64,000 nucleotides of DNA, from positions 5,180,501 to 5,244,500 of the forward strand of contig NZ_OY764327.1 in NCBI RefSeq assembly GCF_963668385.1, given 5' to 3'. Position 1 is the stretch's first letter; each line of letters starts with the position of its first letter. The notes under the pieces were generated by a model. It saw only the letters and a program-made list of their open reading frames with translations. It made no database searches and had not been told where the DNA came from. The DNA comes from an uncultured Carboxylicivirga sp. GTDB lineage: Bacteria; Bacteroidota; Bacteroidia; Bacteroidales; Marinilabiliaceae. The translations under genes were made by a program, and so were the position numbers. Positions 36,317 through 44,207 of this stretch are shown in pieces.

Positions 36317-37600
36317 TTATTGTAGTGTAATGGTTTTGTCTGTTTCGTCTTTGAAAGTGAGCTTCAGGTTGTTCCCTGCAACATCTACCGAAAGGCTATC
36401 CACATCGGCATCCACGAAGTTTTTCATGAAGTTGATTTGGAAGTTCAGTATCTCAGCCAGCTTTGCTTCCCAATCTTCACCTGAGAATATGCCGGAATCA
36501 GCATATACCTGTAAGAACTTTTTCAGGAAGTCAGGAATGTTCTGCAAATTGACATCCCAATCAGCCCCAACGGTGGCATTTCTCTCAATGCTTACAAGTT
36601 TCTCTCTGTCATCTTGAGGATAAGAGTTCTTGGCAGAATTAGCTTCAATGGCTGCTGCCTGTTCTACCGATATGGTAACAGGTTTATTCTGAATATTGGT
36701 GTCCCAATCAGCCCCAACAGTAGCACCTTCTTCGATTCCTCCAAGCTTGGTTTCGTCCGCTTCGGGATAAGAGCGTTTTGCTGTATTCGTCTCAATGGCG
36801 GTAGCTTGTTCCTCTGTTATTGTGGTAGGCTTATTGGCGATATTCAAGTCCCAATCTGCTCCGGCTGTGGCGTTTTCTTCAATACCTGAAAGTTTGTCCT
36901 GGTCAGCTTGTGGGTAACTGCGCTTTTGAGCATTGGTTTCAATGGCTGCTGCCTGTTCTGCTGAAATGGTTATCGGTTTATTCTGAATATTGGTATTCCA
37001 GTCCGCTCCAACAGTAGCACCTTCTTCGATTCCTCCAAGTTTGGTTTCATCCGCTTCGGGATAAGAACGTTTTGCCGAGTTCGTTTCTATAGCGGTAGCT
37101 TGTTCCTCTGAAATAGTGGTAGGCTTGTTGGCAATATTTGTCTCCCAATCTGCCCCGGCAGTTGCGTTTTCTTCTATGCCTGAAAGCTTATCTTCATCGG
37201 CTTGTGGGTAGCTGCGTTTTTCTGTATTCGCCTCAATAGCTGCTGCTTGTTCTGCCGAAATGGTAACAGGTTTGTTTTGAATATTAGTTTCCCAATCACC
37301 TCCAACAGTAGCACCTTCTTCGATTCCTCCAAGTTTGGTTTCATCCATTTCGGGATATGAACGTTTAGCTGTATTCGCTTCAATTGCGGTCGCCTGTTCC
37401 TCTGAAATGGTAGTTGGCTTGTTGGCTATATTTGTTTCCCAGTCTGCTCCGGCAGTTGCATTTTCCTCTATGCCAGAAAGCTTGTCTTCATCAGCTTGCG
37501 GATAACTTCGTTTAGCATTATTGGCTTCAATATCGGCTGCTTGTTGTGGGGAAATGGTTACAGGTTTGTTCTGTACATTCGTGTCCCAATCTGTGCCCAC
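36317..37600 (-). CDS. Tail-fibre-like repeat protein, 5' end inside a repeat
   Basis: 427 aa. About seven 49-residue repeats of two alternating types, with SGIEENATAGADWETN versus GGIEEGATVGADWDTN and NKPTTIS versus NKPVTIS, so the true unit is about 98 residues (294 bp). GIEENAT repeats are typical of phage tail fibres. A non-repeat C-terminal ~80 residues (LQVYADSGIFSGEDWEAKL onwards) may trimerise. The only in-frame start is GTG. Upstream codons still read as repeat (T before VGTDWD), with a stop 10 codons upstream, so the 5' end looks cut. Confidence 0.75.
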   Translation of the reverse strand: MGTDWDTNVQNKPVTISPQQAADIEANNAKRSYPQADEDKLSGIEENATAGADWETNIANKPTTISEEQATAIEANTAKRSYPEMDETKLGGIEEGATVGGDWETNIQNKPVTISAEQAAAIEANTEKRSYPQADEDKLSGIEENATAGADWETNIANKPTTISEEQATAIETNSAKRSYPEADETKLGGIEEGATVGADWNTNIQNKPITISAEQAAAIETNAQKRSYPQADQDKLSGIEENATAGADWDLNIANKPTTITEEQATAIETNTAKRSYPEADETKLGGIEEGATVGADWDTNIQNKPVTISVEQAAAIEANSAKNSYPQDDREKLVSIERNATVGADWDVNLQNIPDFLKKFLQVYADSGIFSGEDWEAKLAEILNFQINFMKNFVDADVDSLSVDVAGNNLKLTFKDETDKTITLQ

Positions 37601-37617
37601 TGTACATATACGCTTAT

Positions 37618-37647
37618 TTTGTATTTAATTGATTTATACTATATTTG
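37618..37647 (+). promoter_or_regulatory. Promoter for recombinase operon
   Basis: TTTG at 37618-37621 and TATATTTG at 37640-37647 are 18 bp apart, matching the Bacteroidota -33/-7 arrangement. The recombinase ATG is about 130 bp downstream, leaving a long leader. The -33 box begins 18 bp from the GTG of the divergent fibre gene. Confidence 0.5.
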
Positions 37648-37780
37648 TAGAGGGTTATAGCGTTTTTAAAATCTCATTATTTGTAACAATTTGTATCTAT
37701 TTTGGGCAATATATGGAACAAATGTGTAACCAAAAGGTAATAAAACGAAACAAAATCAGGTATTGAAAAAGTAGACTTCT

Positions 37781-39055
37781 ATGAAAAAATATCACAGATT
37801 CAAGCTAAGAACAGACCGATTAGATGAGAATGGAACTTGTCCTGTTATAATGGTTATTACCAAAAACCGGAAACGTCAGTTTATCTCATTAAAAATATCG
37901 GTTTGTCCTGAGCATTGGGATAGTGATATGGAACGCTTGATTATTTTGGATAACTGTAGAGACAAAACAGATAAAGCAGAAAACCAAAAACGCAAGGAGG
38001 TCAATGCCAAAATCGATGATTATGCAAACCGAGCAATGGTAATAGAATATGACTATGAGAGAGAAAATAATACCCATTGGACACCATCTCAATACAAGGA
38101 AAAAATAAAAAGGCAACCTGCAAAAGGTAAAGTCGAACCTTTTCTGATAGAACATATTCAAACTTTGAAAGAAACACACCGATACGGAACTGCCAATACC
38201 TTCTATTGCCTGCATCGAAAACTTTTGAAATTCGCTCCTGATTTATGCAATCTAAGTTTTAATGATGTTGATGTTAATTACGTTGAGCGTTTTAATCAAT
38301 GGATGGAAAAAGACGGTATATCATCCAATACAAGAGAAGAACATATTAAAAGGCTACGTGCAATTTATAACAGGGCAATAAAGAACAGACAAGCCTATAG
38401 AGAAAACTATCCTTTTGGCAGGGATGGTTTTCAAGTATATGCTCTTCATCGAGAAACAGAAAAAAGGTATTTGCCTACTGAATTTCTTGAGAAGCTGAAG
38501 AGTCAAAAATCCGATAACCCTCAGAATGAATATGCCCGACTATTATTCTTGTTCTCTTATTACTGTTATGGAATTTCTTTTAAAGATATGGCGGTATTAA
38601 AAACCAGCAACATTGTAAAATACAATTCCGGAGAATACATCATCTATAAACGCCTAAAAACACAAGAGATGAAAAGTTCCCCTATAAGCATTAAAATAAC
38701 ATATAACATTCGGCAAACGCTTAAAGCTATTACAGACCATAAAAAACCGATTGAGGATTATTTATTGCCAATAGTAACTATGCACAAGGATAATTTTTCA
38801 ACGCTGTCCAGGCATATCGAAATCATACTACGACAACATAACAAAAACCTGCAACGACTGGCCGATGAGTTTGACATCAAAATGAAACTCACCAGTTATG
38901 TAGCAAGGCATACGGCTGCCATGCAATTGCAGGAGAATCATATTCCTGAACATGTAATCTCACAAATGTTGGGACATAAGAAACTGGAAACCACCAAGGT
39001 TTATCTTGACAGTTTAGATACAAGTGTTATAGATGAAGCGGTTAAAGTTTTATAA
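37781..39055 (+). CDS. Tyrosine recombinase A of a tandem pair
   Basis: 424 aa with an N-terminal arm-binding domain, a SAM-like domain and a catalytic domain with TSYVARHTAAM, QMLGHKKLETTKVYLDSL (Tyr nucleophile in VYLD). At the Arg I position the motif reads YYCYGISFKDM, with Tyr where most relatives have Arg, comparable to the missing Arg I of CTnDOT integrase. It is 29 bp before a paralog with the same start (KYHRFKLRTDR). It may act with it as a pair on one element. Confidence 0.92.
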   Translation: MKKYHRFKLRTDRLDENGTCPVIMVITKNRKRQFISLKISVCPEHWDSDMERLIILDNCRDKTDKAENQKRKEVNAKIDDYANRAMVIEYDYERENNTHWTPSQYKEKIKRQPAKGKVEPFLIEHIQTLKETHRYGTANTFYCLHRKLLKFAPDLCNLSFNDVDVNYVERFNQWMEKDGISSNTREEHIKRLRAIYNRAIKNRQAYRENYPFGRDGFQVYALHRETEKRYLPTEFLEKLKSQKSDNPQNEYARLLFLFSYYCYGISFKDMAVLKTSNIVKYNSGEYIIYKRLKTQEMKSSPISIKITYNIRQTLKAITDHKKPIEDYLLPIVTMHKDNFSTLSRHIEIILRQHNKNLQRLADEFDIKMKLTSYVARHTAAMQLQENHIPEHVISQMLGHKKLETTKVYLDSLDTSVIDEAVKVL

Positions 39056-39084
39056 AGTATTCACCATGTAATTATCTAAAGAAA

Positions 39085-40362
39085 ATGAGCAAAAGATACC
39101 ATAGATTCAAATTACGCACCGATAGAAAACTGCAAAACGGAGAATATGCTATTATGATGGTTGTTACTAAATATGGTAAGCGTCAGTTTATTTCATTAAA
39201 TATATCCAGTACCGAAGAGTTTTGGGATGAACACCAGGAACGCCTTGTGGTATTTAAAGGATTAAGAATAGCTGAAAAGCGTGAAGCTAACGAGAAGCGC
39301 ATAAAAGAAAATGCTCTTTTGGAACGCTATAACCAACGTGCTTTGGATATTATTTATGAATATGAAAAAGAGCATATAGACTGGACTCTGAAACAGTTTA
39401 AGGATAGCTTTCTTAATCGCATTGTACAGGGAAAAGTAAAACCATTTCTTGAAAGCTTTATTAAGACAATGCTTGATACAAGGCACATCGGCACTGCGAA
39501 GAGTTATGAAAAGACCCTTCGGGTTTGGCAACAATTTGATAAGAAACTGCATGACAGGCTTTTTGTTGAAGTTGATTTGGCTTATGTGAATGATTTCAAC
39601 AACTGGCTTATTAAAAGAGGATGTGGAGGTAATACACGTTTTGGTTACTTGAAATCCGTGAAAGCCATCTTTGTAAGAGCTATTCGTGATGGTGCTGCGA
39701 CAAAAACTAATTTTCCGTTTGAAAATAACCTTTTTAATGTTTCAGAATTAAAAGAGGAAACCATTAAACGATACCTTCCGACAGAGTACTTACAAAAGCT
39801 AAAAGACACACCCTCTCAGGTTCCGCAACAGGAATTTGCAAGGCAACTGTTCCTGTTTTCCTATTACACCTATGGTATGTCATACATTGATTTGGCTAAC
39901 CTGAAACAATCAAATGTGGTTTATCTGGAAAAAGGTACTTACATCGTTTATCGTCGTCAGAAAACCCGCAATACCAGGAATTCAAAACCAATCAGCATTC
40001 GCATTACTCCTGAGATTAAAGAAACAATGCAAGCTATGATTCAATATCGTGAGCCTATTGGAGACTATCTACTCCCGGTTGTCACTAAAGAAAAACCGAC
40101 TCCGCTTGAGCATTATAATCATATTGGAATGCTCCAACGATGGTATAACGAATACTTAAAAAAGCTGGCAACAGAATTAGAAATAGATTTTCGTTTGACA
40201 GGTTATGTTTCTAGGCATACCATGGCAATGCAACTACAGGAAAACAATGTGCCTGAAAACGTTATTTCACAGGTCATGGGGCACAAAAAACTGGAAACTA
40301 CCAAGGTGTACCTTGATAGTTTAAAAACAGATGTTATAGACAAAGCAGCGGAAGTATTATAA
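39085..40362 (+). CDS. Tyrosine recombinase B of a tandem pair
   Basis: 425 aa, paralogous to recombinase A along its length. The catalytic core has TGYVSRHTMAMQ, QVMGHKKLETTKVYLDSL; Arg I is again replaced (YYTYGMSYIDL). The two proteins probably arose by duplication and may form a heteromeric recombinase like XerC/XerD. The next gene starts only 11 bp downstream and is likely an operon partner. Confidence 0.92.
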   Translation: MSKRYHRFKLRTDRKLQNGEYAIMMVVTKYGKRQFISLNISSTEEFWDEHQERLVVFKGLRIAEKREANEKRIKENALLERYNQRALDIIYEYEKEHIDWTLKQFKDSFLNRIVQGKVKPFLESFIKTMLDTRHIGTAKSYEKTLRVWQQFDKKLHDRLFVEVDLAYVNDFNNWLIKRGCGGNTRFGYLKSVKAIFVRAIRDGAATKTNFPFENNLFNVSELKEETIKRYLPTEYLQKLKDTPSQVPQQEFARQLFLFSYYTYGMSYIDLANLKQSNVVYLEKGTYIVYRRQKTRNTRNSKPISIRITPEIKETMQAMIQYREPIGDYLLPVVTKEKPTPLEHYNHIGMLQRWYNEYLKKLATELEIDFRLTGYVSRHTMAMQLQENNVPENVISQVMGHKKLETTKVYLDSLKTDVIDKAAEVL

Positions 40363-40373
40363 TCAAAGTTAAG

Positions 40374-41633
40374 ATGGCAGAAAGAGCAGTATATATTAAA
40401 TCAGACGGATTTAAACCAAAAACATTTATCGATATACCAGAAGAAGCACATTTCGATATTCTACATGATAACGGACTTCTGAAAGCTACAATTGAAGATG
40501 AAGAAAGGGAAAGCGATTGGCAGAAGATATTTTTTGATGTAAACAAGACTATCGGCCAGTGTGATTTTGGTTACACAACATGTAACCTTACAGAAACAGC
40601 CGTCTCAGAAGAGATTCTGAAAATCATGCAAAACATTGGTAATACATTCATTTTCGTCTATCTAAATATTGACAAAAAGGATTGGTTACACAGGATAACC
40701 GAATATATGGTTTACATGGAACGCAGTATTGCATCGATTTCAGGAACCGTAATCTACTGGAAGACCCTGATAGGCTTTTTTGAGCAAGATGGTGTGGTTA
40801 GCCCCAAAAGCAAACAACTGCTTCAATTTATTCTTAGAAAGAACGATATTATATCCTGCCATAATTACTTTGATGAAGTTCTCAGCTTTTCTGACATCTT
40901 TCCTTTTAAACCCTTGGGAATTGAAAAAATTCATATCCATGATATTGCTTCAGTATTGGAACTCTATCCCCAAGGTAAACTGAACAGGTATATATCAGCG
41001 CATTTTACCAAGATTCCTAAAGAACTTTCGCGAGAAAAGATAAAAGAGTTATTACATACGCATTTAGAAACTGCGCTATGTAAATTTAGCACTGAAGACC
41101 TTTGGAAAAAAGGGGATTCAGATTCTATTATGGAGTTTCTGACCGAATGTGCCATCCAGGAGAATAAAAATGAAGAGCAAGAACTTTTACATCCTTATAA
41201 ACACGAATACACTTCAATAATAAAACAATGGTTGGGTTCTCAAAAAAAGCTGATAAAGAATCTAAATGATATACAGCAGATGAATCTGAACCCTTCAAAA
41301 ACCACAAGCGAGCCTGCTAAAGAGCCTGAAATACCAAAGTATGATGCAAAATACTATGCTTTGTTTATTCGTATCCAGGAACAAGCAGGACGAGAAATTC
41401 CATTTGTGAAAAATGAGTACGACAGGTTTCCCAAGGCTAAAATTGAAGCATTTGCCAAAAATCGTTTCCCGGGAATTAGCACACTGCAATTCTATAATCA
41501 TTACCGTGATTTGGAAGATATGGGCAATAAAGTAAAAATTGCCAGAAGCTACCCGAACTTAAAAAAAATTGTAGCAGACGTAGCTAAAAATGATGCTGAT
41601 GTACTATTTCATTTGAAGGGTTTTCCTGATTAG
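40374..41633 (+). CDS. Unknown protein linked to recombinase pair
   Basis: 419 aa, soluble. Residues ~1-30 are a small beta start, ~80-300 are helical with many Lys, Ile and Phe, a linker with Pro and Lys lies at ~310-325, and a C-terminal domain of ~95 residues (YYALFIRIQEQAGREIPFVKN, then FYNHYRDLEDMGNKVKIARS) ends it. I do not recognise the family. The context (11 bp after two recombinases, before an excisionase-like gene) suggests a recombination accessory or regulator. Confidence 0.6.
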   Translation: MAERAVYIKSDGFKPKTFIDIPEEAHFDILHDNGLLKATIEDEERESDWQKIFFDVNKTIGQCDFGYTTCNLTETAVSEEILKIMQNIGNTFIFVYLNIDKKDWLHRITEYMVYMERSIASISGTVIYWKTLIGFFEQDGVVSPKSKQLLQFILRKNDIISCHNYFDEVLSFSDIFPFKPLGIEKIHIHDIASVLELYPQGKLNRYISAHFTKIPKELSREKIKELLHTHLETALCKFSTEDLWKKGDSDSIMEFLTECAIQENKNEEQELLHPYKHEYTSIIKQWLGSQKKLIKNLNDIQQMNLNPSKTTSEPAKEPEIPKYDAKYYALFIRIQEQAGREIPFVKNEYDRFPKAKIEAFAKNRFPGISTLQFYNHYRDLEDMGNKVKIARSYPNLKKIVADVAKNDADVLFHLKGFPD

Positions 41634-41695
41634 CCTAATTAGGGTTAAATTTTTCTCATTCATATTTAGATAGTTACAAAGAGTTAGCCTAACTC
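41630..41695. promoter_or_regulatory. Paired TTAGCCTAA palindromic sites
   Basis: TTAGCCTAA occurs at 41630-41638 and 41684-41692, 54 bp apart. The first merges into the perfect 10-bp palindrome CCTAATTAGG (41634-41643). The second is centred in the perfect 15-bp dyad GAGTTAG-C-CTAACTC (41681-41695). They lie between the unknown gene and the excisionase-like gene, a natural place for operators or excisionase sites. Confidence 0.45.
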
Positions 41696-41796
41696 AAAAC
41701 TAACCGGGCTTTCATCATCTAATCTTTGCATTGATTAATCGAATAAAATTTAATGCAAACAGGTAATCCATTGCTATTGCCATAAAATTCAGATGT

Positions 41797-42138
41797 ATGA
41801 AACTAATCGTTATAGAACAAACAGAGCTTTCTGAGATAATTGAAAACACTGTACGCAGGGTGATTTCTGCAACAAGCCCGAAACCCGTTGCCAAAGCAAA
41901 AAGCGACACGCTTTCCATTGAAGACCTGGTTGACTTGACCGGGTATAAGAAGAATACCTTATACAGGTTAGTTCACGACCGCAAAATTCCGTTTCGCAAG
42001 CCCATGCATGGCGGTCGCAAACTTGTATTTATCCGCACCGAAATCGAGGACTGGATGAAAGGCCGAAAACCTCAAAGTACCGATGAATATATCGGTCAAA
42101 TGGAAGAAGAACTATTCCTTAAACACAGAAGGAAATAA
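41797..42138 (+). CDS. Excisionase-like MerR/HTH protein
   Basis: 113 aa. After a ~45-residue N-terminal part, the domain LSIEDLVDLTGYKKNTLYRL, then IPFRKPMHGGRKLVFIRTEI and EDWM, is the winged HTH typical of excisionases and small regulators of Bacteroidota integrative elements. It probably binds near att sites or regulates the recombinases. Two TTAGCCTAA palindromes lie just upstream. Confidence 0.87.
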   Translation: MKLIVIEQTELSEIIENTVRRVISATSPKPVAKAKSDTLSIEDLVDLTGYKKNTLYRLVHDRKIPFRKPMHGGRKLVFIRTEIEDWMKGRKPQSTDEYIGQMEEELFLKHRRK

Positions 42139-42207
42139 CCACTTCATCGAATCATAAAGGCTTTCAGAAAAGTCATCACATATTTATTAATCTAAAATTT
42201 TAAAAGA

Positions 42208-42438
42208 ATGAAATCAAGAACATTTAATGTTCCGGCAGATTCCAGTGTTGATTTTGCCGAGCTATTGGAAGAGTATGGATTGGAAGGATTCATTACCGGA
42301 AGAAATGATGACAATGAACTCCTTGTTAGAGTGGAATATGACCCACAGGAAGACAGCGAAGCCATCCTGGAGATAATGGAACAACTGGAAGACCTTGATG
42401 AAGAGGACGAAGACGAAGAGGACGATGATGATGAATAA
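42208..42438 (+). CDS. Small acidic protein
   Basis: 76 aa: a ~55-residue alpha/beta domain (RTFNVPADSSVDFAELLEEY, then LLVRVEYDP) followed by a nearly pure Asp/Glu tail (~15 residues). It is paralogous to the next gene, which lacks the tail. No family is recognised. DNA mimicry is a possibility suggested only by the acidic tail. Confidence 0.65.
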   Translation: MKSRTFNVPADSSVDFAELLEEYGLEGFITGRNDDNELLVRVEYDPQEDSEAILEIMEQLEDLDEEDEDEEDDDDE

Positions 42439-42449
42439 AGTAACCCTTG

Positions 42450-42473
42450 ACTATGGGTGTTAATGCCCATAGT
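42450..42473. terminator. Stem-loop between the two small paralogs
   Basis: ACTATGGG and CCCATAGT form a perfect 8-bp stem with an 8-nt loop just after the acidic protein gene. A weak T-rich stretch (CCCGTTTTATG) follows a few bases later, so it may be an attenuator or a processing site rather than a full terminator. Confidence 0.5.
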
Positions 42474-42504
42474 TACCCGTTTTATGTTTAAATGATTTAC
42501 AACA

Positions 42505-42717
42505 ATGAAAGAGAAATATTTTTTCGTCCCAATAAATGAGATAGCTGATTTTGCAGAGACAGCCTCAGAAAATGCACTTAATGCTGTCATATGTGGTACG
42601 ACATTTAATGAGGTTGTGTTTAGTGTAAAATACAATCCTGCTAAAGAAAAGCTGGCTATTATTGAGTTGGAGTCAAGTTTAAACAAAGGCTACTGGGCAG
42701 ATGCTACTGATAAGTAA
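42505..42717 (+). CDS. Small protein paralogous to upstream acidic protein
   Basis: 70 aa. KYFFVPINEIADFAETASEN, then VVFSVKYNPAKEKL align with the first 55 residues of the preceding gene (FNVPADSSVDFAE, VRVEYDP), but the acidic tail is replaced by SSLNKGYWADATDK. A tandem duplication of a small element gene, of unknown function. Confidence 0.6.
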   Translation: MKEKYFFVPINEIADFAETASENALNAVICGTTFNEVVFSVKYNPAKEKLAIIELESSLNKGYWADATDK

Positions 42718-43057
42718 GGTAATAGTCAGCTTTGGATAACTAAGATAATGATGTAATAGCTGTATAATACAGGAAAAGTACTTTTGTAATGCTCAATATT
42801 TGCCGCAAATATCAAGATGGTGAGTCCAATTCAATTTCATTATAAGAGACTTATAAAATAATTGGTTGATAGTAGGTGTTGAGTTCGTAGATAATAGCTG
42901 CAACATAAGCCCAAATAGCAGAAAAGTAAGTCAGAATAGCTCTAAGTTGGTAATAATAGCTAATGCGTTGCTTTTTGTCGGTCTGAGTTTCTCAAAATAG
43001 AAGTCCAGTAGCTTTTTTATATCAAATGAATTAATCCAATACTAAAAAATCACAACA
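42718..43057. other. 340-bp spacer with 21-bp-periodic AATAGC motifs
   Basis: No gene is seen. AATAGC occurs at 42755, then at 42893, 42914, 42935 and 42955, the last four spaced 21, 21 and 20 bp, that is two helical turns. Such phasing suggests iterons or a cooperative protein-binding array ahead of the coiled-coil gene. A diverged AATAGA lies two periods on, at 42996. Confidence 0.5.
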
Positions 43058-44170
43058 ATGAAGGAAAAACAAAGCAATATGCAGGATGCGATATACAAAA
43101 ACCTGCAAGAAAATAAGAATTATGCATACGAAATCAGGGTTGAAAGCAACTCTGGACACATACTGATAGTACCTCGAACAAACAATATCGAAGCCTTCAC
43201 TGATAATATTGAATCGGCAAAAGATATAGCCCGACAGGAAGGCAAAAATATCAAAGTCTGTATTTACAGGGGCATGAGTCCAAAAGCTGGAAAGGTGGAG
43301 GAATACCCCATTACATTAGGCGAAAACAAGACAAACAGTGCTTCTAATCAATCTCAAATAGAACAGGCTATTGAAAGTGCCTTGCAAAAACATAAAATGG
43401 CAGGTAATAACAGTTTTATGGGCAACCTTGATGGAATAAGTCAATTGTTCGGAGCATTAACTGGCATAGAAACAGACAAAGAGAATACGAGCAATACTTT
43501 TAATGGATTGGCAGGATTACTGGGAGCAGTTAGCAATGCTCGTCATGAAAATACCATGATGATTTTTGAGAAAAAGTTCAACGATTACAAGCAAGAAACT
43601 GAAATAGGTTCTTTGAAGAAACAATTGCAAGAAATTACTTCTGAAAGAGATGCCTTAAAACAACAAAATCAGAGGTTAGATACGGAAAATAACAATTACA
43701 AAACGGAAGTGTCCGACCTTGAAACTCGTCTGGCAGGCTATTCAAATACCGAAATTATTAAGCGTGTGGCTACAGGTGTATTGTCTGGTATTGGAAGTAA
43801 ATTGCTTGCCGGAAGCCCTAAAGCAGCCGAATTATTAGGTTTAACTAAGCACGAGTTACAAAGTGCATTAGGCTTTATTGAGGAAGAAGCATCAAATAGT
43901 CAAAGTCATACTCCGGAAGCCAATGTACAAGTAGAAGAACTTCATCCTCCGCAAACAGAACAACAAAAGCAGCTTTTCAAAGCCATTGATGATACAGCCA
44001 ACGCATTAAAACAGGGTGATATCAATTTTGCCTATTACATGATTACCATAATCGGCAACTGCATGGACAGCCAGGAACTAACTGAAAGTATAGTTCATCA
44101 TCTGGAAGAAGAAAAACAAAGGATGAATATGGAAAATGAGATGCAGAATACCTCTGAGGAAGAACAATAG
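43058..44170 (+). CDS. Coiled-coil protein of the replication module, unknown
   Basis: 370 aa. An N-terminal ~85-residue alpha/beta domain (EIRVESNSGHILIVPR, then NIKVCIYRGMSP) is followed by a Gly/Asn-rich linker, a coiled coil (~180-235) and a helical C-terminal part with SGIGSKLLAGSPKAAELLGL. No known family. It is directly upstream of the primase-helicase in the same orientation and behind a phased repeat array, so a role in replication or partition is plausible. Confidence 0.6.
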   Translation: MKEKQSNMQDAIYKNLQENKNYAYEIRVESNSGHILIVPRTNNIEAFTDNIESAKDIARQEGKNIKVCIYRGMSPKAGKVEEYPITLGENKTNSASNQSQIEQAIESALQKHKMAGNNSFMGNLDGISQLFGALTGIETDKENTSNTFNGLAGLLGAVSNARHENTMMIFEKKFNDYKQETEIGSLKKQLQEITSERDALKQQNQRLDTENNNYKTEVSDLETRLAGYSNTEIIKRVATGVLSGIGSKLLAGSPKAAELLGLTKHELQSALGFIEEEASNSQSHTPEANVQVEELHPPQTEQQKQLFKAIDDTANALKQGDINFAYYMITIIGNCMDSQELTESIVHHLEEEKQRMNMENEMQNTSEEEQ

Positions 44171-44207
44171 GGTTTGAATAGCCTGTTTACGGCACAATGG
44201 AAAACAA

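Noticed and set aside
36317-37600. Repeats as a possible CRISPR array
   Set aside because: Units are coding, contiguous and in frame, without spacers.
23138-37612. CGTATAT...GTACA near 23140 and its inverse near 37605 as att sites
   Set aside because: Match is only 7+5 bases with a 5-base insertion in one copy; too weak to call as recombination sites.
37781-41633. Recombinase-in-trio (RIT) element
   Set aside because: Only two of the three genes are tyrosine recombinases; the third has no recombinase motifs.
42192-42686. Ser-rich 164-aa frame on the minus strand
   Set aside because: It is the antisense image of the Asp/Glu-rich tail of the plus-strand gene at 42208.
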